From the NCBI RefSeq assembly GCF_001437205.1, contig NZ_JQAZ01000002.1:124001-188000 (forward strand): a DNA stretch of 64,000 bases. The letters are read 5' to 3'. The DNA comes from Lactobacillus selangorensis. Lineage in GTDB: Bacteria; Bacillota; Bacilli; Lactobacillales; Lactobacillaceae. A program made the position numbers and the translations under genes. Positions 8,533-17,097 of the stretch are shown one piece after another (the stretch's first letter is position 1; each line of letters begins with the position of its first letter). The notes beneath the pieces were generated by a model. It saw only the letters and a program-made list of their open reading frames with translations. It did not search any database and was not told where the DNA came from.

Positions 8533-9470
8533 AGTGTTTCTTGTTTCTGGACCGCCGTACTGGCCATAATTTCGGTCAGCGTTGGAATCGAAGGCTGGGC
8601 CCCCAGCTGCTGAACCGTCACTGAAGAAGCCCGATTTGCGAACACAATGGCTTCGTTCAAATTGCTGAGATCCTGTTTCAATTGCGAACTGAGCGCCCCG
8701 ATGAACGTATCACCAGCGGCAGTTGTATCAACGGCATTGACTTGAAACGCCGGTACAAAACCGGTGCCGGCTGGCGTATCGTAGTAAGCGCCTTTGCTGC
8801 CGACGGTAATGATGACTGCTTGAGCTCCCATATCCCGCATCTTTTCGGCGGCCTGGAACATTGATGGCCCATCGACAACTTTAATCCCAGTAATCGTTTC
8901 ACTTTCCGTTTCATTCGGCACAATCAAATCGCTCAAACGAATCAATTCCGGATCAACTTCTGTTTTAGCCGGTGCTGGATTCAAAATCGTCACGACGCCA
9001 GCTGCTTTGGCCCGTTTGAAAGCGGCCAAAGTGGTTGCCTGCGGCGTTTCGAATTGTGCAATCAGAAAATCACTCGCAGCAATCGTCCCCTGAGCGGCGG
9101 CAACATCTTCCACATTCAGCTGCTGATTGGCGCCCCCGTAGACGAGAATACTATTCTGCCCGTTTTCATCGAGCAGGATGAATGCCTGTCCTGTTTTCGC
9201 AGTTGTCGAAGTCGAAATATCGTCGATCGTCACAGCACTCTGCTGCAAGGCATCTGCCATGAACTGCCCGTTTTCATCGGTACCAATTTTGCCGATAAAT
9301 GCAGTATCGGCACCGGCACGCGCCGCTGCAATCGCCTGGTTAGCGCCTTTACCCCCGCCGGCAAAGGACTGGTCGCTCATCGGCAGTGTTTCGCCTGGCT
9401 TCGGCAAACGGGGAATCTGCAAAATCGTATCCACATTCAGGCTGCCTAAAACAGTTACCTTGTTGGTCAT
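8529..9470 (-). CDS. rbsK: Ribokinase
   Basis: PfkB-family kinase that phosphorylates D-ribose to ribose 5-phosphate. Evidence: N-terminal VLGSLNVDTILQIPRLPKPG, the GGKGANQA substrate loop near residue 40, NPAPA near 165, VPNETE near 185, and the C-terminal DTTAAGDTF anion-hole/catalytic motif near 250. ATG 9470 is preferred to an upstream in-frame start at 9503 because GGAAAGTGG lies just before it and it gives 313 residues, the family length. No ribose transporter, rbsD or regulator lies next to it, so it is a stand-alone copy here. A nucleoside-salvage role is also possible. Confidence 0.92.
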   Translation of the reverse strand: MTNKVTVLGSLNVDTILQIPRLPKPGETLPMSDQSFAGGGKGANQAIAAARAGADTAFIGKIGTDENGQFMADALQQSAVTIDDISTSTTAKTGQAFILLDENGQNSILVYGGANQQLNVEDVAAAQGTIAASDFLIAQFETPQATTLAAFKRAKAAGVVTILNPAPAKTEVDPELIRLSDLIVPNETESETITGIKVVDGPSMFQAAEKMRDMGAQAVIITVGSKGAYYDTPAGTGFVPAFQVNAVDTTAAGDTFIGALSSQLKQDLSNLNEAIVFANRASSVTVQQLGAQPSIPTLTEIMASTAVQKQETL

Positions 9471-9616
9471 TTTTTCATCCACTTTCCAATTTCGTTTAAG
9501 CAAACAATAGCATAGATTAAAATGGCCGACAAGTCGTTATGACTAGGCTTCTCGCATTGGCAGCGCTATACTGGAGACAAACTAGGAGGCAGCGTGATGC
9601 AGAAAAAGCCAACGAT

Positions 9617-10966
9617 ATGGTCAAGACAAATCAGCCGGTCACCAAATTGATCGCAGCCGGCAAACAAAAACGAGGTCAAGTTTCCTTTGCAGAGCTAGGC
9701 ACCTTCCATCCAACCAAACGCAATGCGATGCAAATGATTCAAACAACTGAAAAAAAACTGATTCCGGAACTGGTCCCTATTCGCAACGAACGAATGTCCA
9801 AATCAGCCTTTGCGTTTTATCGGGGCAGTTTGGAATTGATGGATTACGATCTCAATCAGCAGCCGGCGACCGGCATTCAGGTCGTCATCTGCGGCGACGC
9901 TCATATCAGCAATTTCGGTTTTTTTGCTTCGCCGGAACGGCAATTATTGTTTGATCTCAACGATTTCGATGAATCCGACATCGGCAATTGGGAGTGGGAT
10001 CTAAAACGGCTCGTCGTCAGTGTCATTCTCAGCAGCGACCACTTAAAATTAGCGCCGCATAAATTACAAAAACTATTGCTGAAGACCGTCGCTAGTTATC
10101 GGCTCGGCCTGAAAAAGGAATTCGATGAATCCGTCTTGCAGCGTTACTACCCTGCTAACGATGTGACCGACGTGGTCCGTTCCCTGCCGAAAAAGAAGAA
10201 CGATCCCGATTTGATTAACGATATTGTCGCCAAGGCGCAAAAACGAACCTCCGAACAAGTCGTCCAGAAACTGACTACTGTGGATACGAACGGCAACCGG
10301 CGTTTTATCGACAAACCGCCAATCTCCGAACATGTTTCCAATCAGACGTACCAGAGTTTGACAACCCATTTCAACGCCTACAAACAGACGGTCCATGCCG
10401 ATGTAGCGCTGCTGCTATCGCAGTATTCGGTCACTGATGCTATTCGCCACACAGTCGGCGTCGGCAGTGTCGGGACGGACTCATTCCTGATTTTACTGAC
10501 GGGTTTGGACGGCAGTCATCTGGTCCTGCAGGTCAAAGAGGCTGTGGTGCCGAAACTGGCTGAATACAGCGATGAAAATTCACCGGCCATGCAGCTCAAA
10601 GATATTTCACAAGGCGAACGGATCGTTGACTGCCAGCGCATCCTGCAGTCTGTTTCAGATCCGCTGCTCGGCTATTACACCGCCAATGACAAGGACTATT
10701 ATGTCCGTCAGTATCGGGACATGAAAGAATCTGTCAATCCGGAGGAACTCGACGAACAGCAGTTTAAGACTTACGCTAAAGTTTGTGCCTGGATTCTGTC
10801 GGTCGCCCATGCCCAGAGCCCAACGGCGGCCATGATTCGTGGTTATGTCGGCCATGCCGCTAAATTCGACGAAGCAATCGTCAATTGGTCGCTTGCATAT
10901 GCCAAGCAAGTTGAAAAAGATTACCAAAATTTTCTAAATACACAAAAAATATCGACAAATAAATAA
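9617..10966 (+). CDS. DUF2252 family protein, 5' end uncertain
   Basis: About 449 residues of a DUF2252-type protein, a family of unknown function with kinase-like fold features. Recognisable are MSKSAFAFYRGSLELMDYD, the ICGDAHISNFGFFASPE segment, LFDLNDFDESDIGNWEWDLKRL, and GVGSVGTDSFLILLTG. The start is odd. The best Shine-Dalgarno (AGGAGG 9584-9589) and spaced ATG (9597) lie in another frame and give only 17 codons. The first in-frame ATG (9617) has no such site. One extra A in the A5 run at 9603-9607 would join the good start to the long frame, so a one-base deletion or sequence error is likely. A terminator follows the gene. Confidence 0.75.
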   Translation: MVKTNQPVTKLIAAGKQKRGQVSFAELGTFHPTKRNAMQMIQTTEKKLIPELVPIRNERMSKSAFAFYRGSLELMDYDLNQQPATGIQVVICGDAHISNFGFFASPERQLLFDLNDFDESDIGNWEWDLKRLVVSVILSSDHLKLAPHKLQKLLLKTVASYRLGLKKEFDESVLQRYYPANDVTDVVRSLPKKKNDPDLINDIVAKAQKRTSEQVVQKLTTVDTNGNRRFIDKPPISEHVSNQTYQSLTTHFNAYKQTVHADVALLLSQYSVTDAIRHTVGVGSVGTDSFLILLTGLDGSHLVLQVKEAVVPKLAEYSDENSPAMQLKDISQGERIVDCQRILQSVSDPLLGYYTANDKDYYVRQYRDMKESVNPEELDEQQFKTYAKVCAWILSVAHAQSPTAAMIRGYVGHAAKFDEAIVNWSLAYAKQVEKDYQNFLNTQKISTNK

Positions 10967-10976
10967 CAAATCTGCA

Positions 10977-11012
10977 ACAAAAAGGCTTCCCGAAACCGGG
11001 AAGCCTTTTTTG
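10977..11012 (+). terminator. Terminator of DUF2252 gene
   Basis: AGGCTTCCCGAAACCGGGAA hairpin closing with GCCT and a T6 run. Confidence 0.9.
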
Positions 11013-11029
11013 CAGGTCGTTGTGAGGTT

Positions 11030-11156
11030 AAAAAAAGCCCCCCGCGATCACAACGCATTTTGAACTATGTATGGGAATCCCGAAGGCTTCCCATCATGAT
11101 AGTACATGGATTTACTTGGAACTCTTACAGGGGGGTTAGAGTCCCATGCAACTCCA
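11030..11156 (-). ncRNA. Candidate structured small RNA
   Basis: Minus-strand transcript predicted from a perfect TATAAT (plus-strand 11163-11168) to a T7 run at 11030-11036. C6 (plus G6, 11130-11135) can pair with G6 (plus C6, 11038-11043) just before the T-run, closing the molecule like a large terminator. Inside are ACTAT/ATAGT helices (11099-11103 with 11064-11068) and a perfect 7-pair hairpin at 11071-11094 whose loop is CC(UUCG)GG on this strand, a very stable tetraloop. No toxin-like or other peptide is visible. It does not look like 6S, tmRNA, RNase P or a T-box that I know. Transcription is inferred. Confidence 0.5.
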
Positions 11157-11441
11157 AAGCTTATTATAATATAAAAGAGAATACAGATATAGTTAAAAAA
11201 TGTTCAATATTTTGAGAACCATGTGTTCATATTCAGCCTAATTAGCGATAACACGCCATTAAAGTGTCTTTTTATTTTTATATTGTTTGCAAAAAAATCG
11301 GCTACAATATTTTTAATTAAATACCACAGTTGTTTTTCTTTTACTTCTGTCACACCAACTTTTAAAATACAAGTGAAATCAGAAATGATTGTAAATTATT
11401 TTCAACGTTTTAAAAAGTGTTTAATTTTGTGTGCAATTTAT

Positions 11442-11470
11442 TTGCGCTTTATTTTATTTTGCACTATATT
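11442..11470 (+). promoter_or_regulatory. Promoter of pyruvate oxidase
   Basis: TTGCGC (11442-11447), a 17-base spacer and TATATT (11465-11470). Start of transcription would fall near 11477, eight bases before the cre. Confidence 0.6.
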
Positions 11471-11484
11471 TGCCCTGTAAGCCA

Positions 11485-11498
11485 TGAAAACGATTTCT
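11485..11498 (+). promoter_or_regulatory. cre site of pyruvate oxidase
   Basis: TGAAAACGATTTCT matches 13 of 14 positions of the CcpA consensus TGWAARCGYTWNCW. It lies between the predicted transcription start and the Shine-Dalgarno, a repressing position. Glucose repression of pox is known in lactobacilli. Confidence 0.7.
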
Positions 11499-11517
11499 AG
11501 GAAGGAAGTAGGCAAAG

Positions 11518-13315
11518 ATGACAGAATCAACAGCAACGATCAAAGCAAGTGTCGCAATGCTTAAAGTTTTGGAAGATTGGAATGTAGATCACGTGTATGG
11601 ACTGGTCGGAGGTTCATTTAATTCGACAATGGATGCATTAGACGATGAACAAGCTAACTTGAAGTACATCCAAGTCCGGCATGAACAAGTCGGTGCACTC
11701 GCCGCTTCGACCGATGCCAAAATCACCGGCAAAATCGGCGTGTGCTTCGGTTCTGCCGTTCCTGGTGCCGTCAATCTGCTGAACGGTCTTTATGATGCCA
11801 AAGAAGACCATGTGCCCGTTTTAGCCTTAGTTGGTCAAGTTGCACATCAAAACATGAACTATGATTATTTCCAAGAATTCGATGAAGACCCGATGTTCAC
11901 TGACGTTTCCGTCTACGATCGGACTGTCACCACGCCCGAAAGTCTTCCTTATGTCGTCGACAAGGCGATTCGCCACGCTTATAAAGAACATGGCGTCGCC
12001 GTTGTGATTATTCCGAATGATTTCGGCTACGTTCAGATTCCAGATGAACATTACGCTTTCCATCAGGCGTTTGATGCGAAAGCCCCGTGCCTGCCGACTG
12101 CGACCGATGATGAAGTCGACCATGTCCTTGAAATGATCACGGCCTGTTTTTCATATTGGTCAAGGAACTCGTGGGGCCAGCAAGGAGATTATGGAATTAT
12201 CTGAAAAGCTGCAAATTCCAATCATCATCACTGGGTTAGCGAAAGGCGTCGTTCCGGATGATTTTCCGGCCAACTTAGGTTCCGCCTATCGGGCGTCTTC
12301 AAAGACGGCTTATGAGTTTATGGGTGTTACCGATTTAGTCATTTCAATCGGGGCCAACTATCCATTTGCCCGAGTCGAATATGACACCCATGCCTTCAAA
12401 TATATTCAAGTCGAAGCCGATACCGCCAAGTTCGGCCGGCATCACACCTTGGATTATGGGGTCTGGTCCGATGCCAAAGCCTTCATCCAGAAGATGCTCG
12501 ATCGCAGCCAGACTGTCACGCCAAACGGCTACTACAAGGCTGCTCAGGAAGCTACTAAAGATTGGCATGCCTATCTCGACCATTTAATGAATCGGACGGA
12601 TGGTCCCGCACAGTTCGAACCATTATATAAACAAATCAATCGCGTGGCCGAAGACGATGCCATCTTCTCAGTCGATGTCGGTGATAATACAATCAACAGT
12701 TTCCGCTTCCTAAAGATGAATCCAAAGCAGAAACTCGTCACCTCTGGTTTATTTGCAACCATGGGCTGCGGCATTCCTGGTGCGATGGCGGCAAAACTGA
12801 GCTTCCCAGAACGGCAAGCCTGGAACATTGCCGGTGATGGTGCGTTTGCAATGGTCATGCAGGATATGCTGACCGAAAAGAAATACAACCTGCCGATTAT
12901 CAACATCGTCACTTCCAACACCGTTTTGAGTTTCATTCGGTCCGAACAGGAAGATGTTCCGCAGCCATTGTATGGAATTGACCTTGAAGACGCCGATTAC
13001 GCAAAGATTGCTGAAGCAATGGGCGTCAAGGGCATCACCGTTAAAACAGTTGCCGAATTGCCAGCAGCTTTTGACGAAGCGATTGCAACCGTCAAAGCTG
13101 GTCAGCCGGTTCTGATTGATGTTAAGATGACGCCACGCCGCAGTATCCCAGTCGAAGACCTGGTCGTCCGTGAAAACGGTCAGGACCATGTTACCGAAGA
13201 TGTGAATGGGGTCACTCACAAGACAACCGGCTCAATCGAAGACTTCCTCAAGAAGTATGATGCCGTTGGCCTCAAACCATTAAGTTACTATTTTGAAAAG
13301 AATAACGTTCACTAA
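11518..13315 (+). pseudogene. pox: Pyruvate oxidase, frameshifted
   Basis: Thiamine-diphosphate/FAD enzyme turning pyruvate, phosphate and O2 into acetyl phosphate, CO2 and H2O2. The reading frame is split: 11518-12204 carries the N-terminal domain (VRHEQVGALAAS with the ThDP glutamate). From about 12150 the next frame carries the middle and C-terminal domains (FHIGQGTRGASKE, GDGAFAMVMQ with the distal asparagine of the ThDP motif). Together they give about 598 residues, close to the family's 590-603. The break is at 12141-12152 (GCCTGTTTTTCAT). Family members have about four more residues there (a charged residue then R-P-V/I), so a small deletion of some 11 bases fits better than one extra T. 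A sequence error remains possible. Clean promoter, cre and terminator remain. Confidence 0.85.
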
Positions 13316-13338
13316 TATAAAAATTGTGTCCAATAAAA

Positions 13339-13388
13339 GGAAGCTTCTCAGAAACCGCTTGGCGGCGGCTGAGAAGCTCCCTTTTTTA
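13339..13388. terminator. Terminator pox / surface-protein cluster
   Basis: GAAGCTTCTCAG and CTGAGAAGCTCC arms around a GC-rich loop, followed by T6. Convergent genes lie on both sides. Confidence 0.8.
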
Positions 13389-13395
13389 TTTTAAA

Positions 13396-15675
13396 TTACT
13401 GCTGCGGTCCGGCGACCATAGTCCAGCGAAGTGTGGCTGTATAGGTCTGACCAACAGCAAAATGCTGATTAGCGGCTACTTTGTAAGCCAGTCCCTGGCT
13501 GCCGGAATAATCGAGACTGAAGGGGCCATGATGTGCGGCTGTATTTTGATAAATAGTAGCCGGTGTGGTGCTCAGTGCAATGACACCGGTTGCGGTTGTG
13601 AACTGAAAATGGCCCTGCAGATTCGTCTGTCCGTCTGTAAATGGCGTTGCTGCCAGCTGCAGTCCCCATTGCTGGGCGGTTGGATAATTATCATACAGTC
13701 CCACTTGAAAATTAGGTGTCGTCCGCTGCAAAAGCTGGTCAGAAGTCGGAATCGGCTGATTCGTTCCGAAACTGATCGGATCGGGCACTTTTTCGATGGC
13801 CAGCATCTGAACAGGGGCGGTCACCGTTAACCGGACGGTATTGGTCTGGCCGACTTGCATTGGTGTTGTGTCGGTGGCACTGGTGCCGCTGAGCGTCATC
13901 GCCGGAATAACGTCCGCAGCCGCTTCCGCCGCAGCTTGGGCGGTTGCCGTATAGCGAACGACGACCGTATCGGTTCCCGTTAAGGCCGTTTTACCAGCAG
14001 CTGACAAAGCTTTCTTTAAATGAAGCGTCATTGCTGCTCCGTTAACCGTCATTTCGGTACTTGTATACGTCACCGCCGGACCGGCGCCGATTGTAACTGT
14101 AACGGCACTTGCAGCGGTCAATGTGTTTGGAAGTGTCAATGTGACTGTTGGATTGTCGAGTCCTAATTGATTCTTATTTTTGAAGGTGCCGGTCACCACC
14201 AGCTGATCACCGGCTTGAGCTGTCAGCTGTGTGGCCGCAGCTCCTTGCGCCGCATCGGAACGGTTTTGGACGGTCATTGTGCCCGTATAATTGCCTAGCA
14301 CGGCCTGTTGCAGTTGTGCGGTAACTGGTGAAGCAGCAGTAGCCGTTTTGGTCGCATCATCTGTGATTGTCCCCTGAAATGTGACCGTTTGCGGACTCGG
14401 CGTCAGCTGAGTCCCATTTAATAACGGTTTGGTGACCGTAAGGCCTGTGGTGATGTGATTGGCCTGATGTGTAAAAAAGTTAACCGAACGAACAAAGCGC
14501 AGCAGATTCAGCCCCGCTGAATATTGGATATCTCGATCGTCAAATTCATCCGGTGCGGCACTGGGCAGCGCCGTTGTAACCCCTGTCACTTCAGGCGGAT
14601 TCAGCGGATCGGCGGCGGTATTTTGTGTGGTTTGAGTGTCCCAAGGCGATAAGTATGAATTCCAAGTTGCCATTGCGCCCTGCGAAGTACTTGATGACTG
14701 GGCCGGAATGACCACATTGCCCGCCGCATCGGTATCCAAAGCCACTGAATCATAAAAATCGACGCCAAAATGGAGCTGCTTATCGGCAGCGGGCGGCAAT
14801 TTGCCAGCAAGCAACTGATGCTGCGGCGTTTGATCGCCGTCAAACCAGTGCGGTGACAAGTCGGCGTGCGCCGATAATTGCTTGATATCAATGGACGCAT
14901 CCAGAGACAGCGGCATCGCAACTTGGCTATTCGGATCGCTCAAAACTTGGCTAAGAAAATTCGAATCCAAGCCCGAAATCCATGTACACATTTCCGCCAA
15001 AAACGCATTTTTGACATCAGCATTCGTCGAATTCACTGATAATTGTACCCAAAGCGCCTGTGGATCAACCGGATCAGCCACAAACCCAGCGCCGGCTTTT
15101 TCCCCATCTTTGACATTCAACGGATTAGCTTGTTGATTGACGTTAGCGGTCGAACCGTACAAATTACCGGCTGTCATGGCAGCAATGATCTGCGGCGCTG
15201 TAAACGGCTGCGGCAAAGTAACTTTGGCTCGAAACCCCATTCCTTTTTCCAGTTGTGCAATTGCCGCCCCTAAATTCAGAGTGGCTGCGTTAACAATAAT
15301 CTGGTCTACTGTTGCGGCTTTCACATGAACGGTATCCTGCCAAATAAAATGAGTCGTTCCGCCTCGCCAAGGGTCGGCCGTACTGGCGGGCTGATACTGC
15401 AGTTCTGTCTTGGCTGCAGTTTGGGGATCCTGATACAAACTGATGCCCTGTTCATCGGATTGCGGCTGCGGAACGCTGCCCGTTTGACCAGAACGCAAGG
15501 CGGCGGCCAACCGGCGCAGTGCTTTGCGGGCCTGTCCCGGCGCAATTTGCTTAGGGGCCGTTATCTGCGGCGCTGTCGCAACCGTCTGGGCCCGCACCGG
15601 CTGCCGGCTGAAGACGGCACTTGCCAAAAGAATCAAGAATGCGCCGGCAATCCGTTCGAACTGCACTTTTTTCAT
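13396..15675 (-). CDS. Large WxL-domain surface protein (CscC-like)
   Basis: Secreted protein of 759 residues. It has a signal peptide (MKKVQFERIAGAFLILLASA, cleavage near the following A-Q). A long threonine/alanine-rich beta-type middle part includes an isopeptide or Ig-like repeat region around residues 420-600. A C-terminal WxL domain shows the first motif in QWGLQLA and the second in ATLRWTMVAGP at the very end. WxL domains bind peptidoglycan non-covalently. Its ATG overlaps the stop of the preceding LPxTG-type gene by four bases, which couples their translation. As the last gene of a four-gene Csc cluster it probably presents an adhesive or polymer-binding region at the cell surface. 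Confidence 0.85.
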   Translation of the reverse strand: MKKVQFERIAGAFLILLASAVFSRQPVRAQTVATAPQITAPKQIAPGQARKALRRLAAALRSGQTGSVPQPQSDEQGISLYQDPQTAAKTELQYQPASTADPWRGGTTHFIWQDTVHVKAATVDQIIVNAATLNLGAAIAQLEKGMGFRAKVTLPQPFTAPQIIAAMTAGNLYGSTANVNQQANPLNVKDGEKAGAGFVADPVDPQALWVQLSVNSTNADVKNAFLAEMCTWISGLDSNFLSQVLSDPNSQVAMPLSLDASIDIKQLSAHADLSPHWFDGDQTPQHQLLAGKLPPAADKQLHFGVDFYDSVALDTDAAGNVVIPAQSSSTSQGAMATWNSYLSPWDTQTTQNTAADPLNPPEVTGVTTALPSAAPDEFDDRDIQYSAGLNLLRFVRSVNFFTHQANHITTGLTVTKPLLNGTQLTPSPQTVTFQGTITDDATKTATAASPVTAQLQQAVLGNYTGTMTVQNRSDAAQGAAATQLTAQAGDQLVVTGTFKNKNQLGLDNPTVTLTLPNTLTAASAVTVTIGAGPAVTYTSTEMTVNGAAMTLHLKKALSAAGKTALTGTDTVVVRYTATAQAAAEAAADVIPAMTLSGTSATDTTPMQVGQTNTVRLTVTAPVQMLAIEKVPDPISFGTNQPIPTSDQLLQRTTPNFQVGLYDNYPTAQQWGLQLAATPFTDGQTNLQGHFQFTTATGVIALSTTPATIYQNTAAHHGPFSLDYSGSQGLAYKVAANQHFAVGQTYTATLRWTMVAGPQQ

Positions 15676-16016
15676 GCTTGTCGTCTCCTTCTGTTTCCGG
15701 CCAGCAAACCGCTGAGGAAAATCAGTTCAATCCCCAGCCAGCTGAACAGCTGTTCCTTTTTCTCAGCCGTCGGTGGTAAAACGGCCGCCTGATGTTCGGC
15801 AGGTATCGTGTGCAATCCGACTGTCCCGCCAATCGCAGTCATTCCGGATGAGGCGCCGGTCGGCACATCCGTACCAGCAGCCACAAAGGTAATCGCTGCT
15901 GATGAAACTGCAGTTGCAGCATGAACCGATTGGCCGATTCCGAACATCCCCAGCAGCGCAATAATCAGCAGTACGATCGTCATGAGCCGCACCTCCCATT
16001 GCTGAATTTTTTTCAA
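15672..16016 (-). CDS. Small LPxTx-anchored surface protein (CscD-like)
   Basis: A 114-residue protein with an N-terminal signal sequence and a C-terminal sorting signal: LPPTAEKK, a hydrophobic segment (WLGIELIFLSGLLAG) and a RRRR tail. The fifth motif residue is alanine rather than the glycine of canonical LPxTG. CscD proteins are known for LPxTx variants, so anchoring by a sortase is still likely, but possibly by a dedicated enzyme not in this window. The TTG start at 16016 is chosen because it adds the MKK needed for a normal signal peptide. A second possible start, ATG 15983, has the better Shine-Dalgarno (GGGAGGTG). It overlaps the downstream large WxL gene by four bases. Confidence 0.75.
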   Translation of the reverse strand: MKKIQQWEVRLMTIVLLIIALLGMFGIGQSVHAATAVSSAAITFVAAGTDVPTGASSGMTAIGGTVGLHTIPAEHQAAVLPPTAEKKEQLFSWLGIELIFLSGLLAGNRRRRQA

Positions 16017-16036
16017 TGCTTCTCACTCCTCCAAAT

Positions 16037-17032
16037 TCAATGTTGACGCCGTTTGATCCGCCAGCCGATTAGTATCGCACAGATCAGCATAAACAGGCCG
16101 ATCACAGCCGCAATGAGCACATCATTCTGATGCGGCGGTTCAGTTCCAAAATACGAATTTGAATTGATGTGCTGAGCCTGCCGGTGCGAAACGGTGAAAT
16201 AACGGGTCCAATGCCACGTTCCCGAATGACTGACAGCGGTAATGACGGCTCGATATTTGCCACTGGCCATGCGATGATCCTGTGTCGAAATCGAATCGAC
16301 AAATTGGCTGTTCGGTGCCATCATCATTTGATTTGAAACATCCCGTAGCAGTCGCCGCCCATTATGCGTAATCGTTGTTGTGACCACTAGTCCGCTCTGC
16401 AGATTTGCAACTGGATTCTGCCAAGTCAGCTGAATGACCGGCTGCGCATTATCAACCGCTGCTTTTACGGTCCCCAATTTTAAATCGCTAGGCAGTTTTT
16501 GGGTGCGCTCTTGGAGCTGCAGCGCTAACGAATAAGACAGCTGATTGCGAATCTGCTGTTTGCGATCCGCATCGGTCAGCTGCTTCGTAACCGTGACACC
16601 GCCCAGCATCATGCCGGTAAACGCTTTGGCCGGCATCGTATAAGTCAGCGCAATGCGTTTAGATGTCCCGGGCTGCAATGTCAGCCGCTGCTCCGAAAGT
16701 GCGACTTGGCGGCTCAAATCAAATGGCATCGTCAGTGTCCGGGTTGTCGGCGTGTGTTCATAAGTGACGGCTCCGGCATTGCTTGTCGTAGCAGGATGAA
16801 ATGCCACTGTATAAACCGATTCCGTTGGTGCCTGATTGTGGACGGTAAAGTACAGCGTCCGTCGTTCCTGCGGTGCCACTTTCAAATCGTAATAAGTAGT
16901 AATCGTCCGATCAAGCTGGTTCTGCGGGACTTCAATGGTCACGTTATAACTGCTTGTAGCGGCCGCTGCTTGTGCATGCGCTGGAAATCCCCATGCACAA
17001 AGGAAAATCAGCAGCCAGACCCATTTTTTCAT
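16037..17032 (-). CDS. DUF916/DUF3324 (WxL-interacting) membrane protein, CscA-like
   Basis: Extracellular protein of 331 residues held by one C-terminal membrane helix. Start ATG 17032 gives a standard signal peptide (MKKWVWLLIFLCAWGFPAHA); the frame stays open further upstream without a start signal. Residues about 30-150 are the DUF916 peptidoglycan-binding part (YYDLKVAPQERRTLYFTVHNQAP). Residues about 160-285 are the DUF3324 host/WxL-binding part. A hydrophobic segment (about 300-320) and a RIKRRQH tail follow. This family bridges WxL proteins to the wall and membrane. It lies between the small WxL protein and the CscD-like protein, all on one strand. Confidence 0.88.
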   Translation of the reverse strand: MKKWVWLLIFLCAWGFPAHAQAAAATSSYNVTIEVPQNQLDRTITTYYDLKVAPQERRTLYFTVHNQAPTESVYTVAFHPATTSNAGAVTYEHTPTTRTLTMPFDLSRQVALSEQRLTLQPGTSKRIALTYTMPAKAFTGMMLGGVTVTKQLTDADRKQQIRNQLSYSLALQLQERTQKLPSDLKLGTVKAAVDNAQPVIQLTWQNPVANLQSGLVVTTTITHNGRRLLRDVSNQMMMAPNSQFVDSISTQDHRMASGKYRAVITAVSHSGTWHWTRYFTVSHRQAQHINSNSYFGTEPPHQNDVLIAAVIGLFMLICAILIGWRIKRRQH

Positions 17033-17097
17033 GCCTATCTTTCCCTTCAATAAATTCAGCGTTAAAAAAGCAGGTCTTGCGACCCGCTTTTGATTCA

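Larger units (their letters stand above)
11013..11517. other. Gene-poor, AT-rich interval
   Basis: About 500 bases without a convincing protein gene. The first 150 hold the structured RNA candidate. From about 11160 to 11470 the base composition drops sharply in GC relative to both flanks. The last 80 bases contain the pox promoter and cre. A chance 85-codon frame at 11223-11480 has no Shine-Dalgarno and no protein-like composition. Confidence 0.7.

Noticed and set aside
11223-11480. 85-codon frame in the AT-rich gap before pox
   Set aside because: No ribosome site, Phe/Ile/Leu-rich translation expected from AT-rich DNA, and it overlaps the pox promoter.
12141-12152. Programmed ribosomal frameshift in pyruvate oxidase
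   Set aside because: A T5 run is present but there is no downstream pseudoknot or known slippery heptamer, and pyruvate oxidases are not known to use recoding.
12749-13219. 156-codon minus-strand frame opposite pyruvate oxidase
   Set aside because: Antisense to clear ThDP-enzyme sequence; no promoter or ribosome site.
12191-13315. Second part of pyruvate oxidase as an independent gene with its own ATG
   Set aside because: A ribosome-site-like AAGGAG precedes ATG 12191 by chance within conserved coding sequence; homology continues upstream in the same frame to about 12150, so it is the 3' part of one broken gene.
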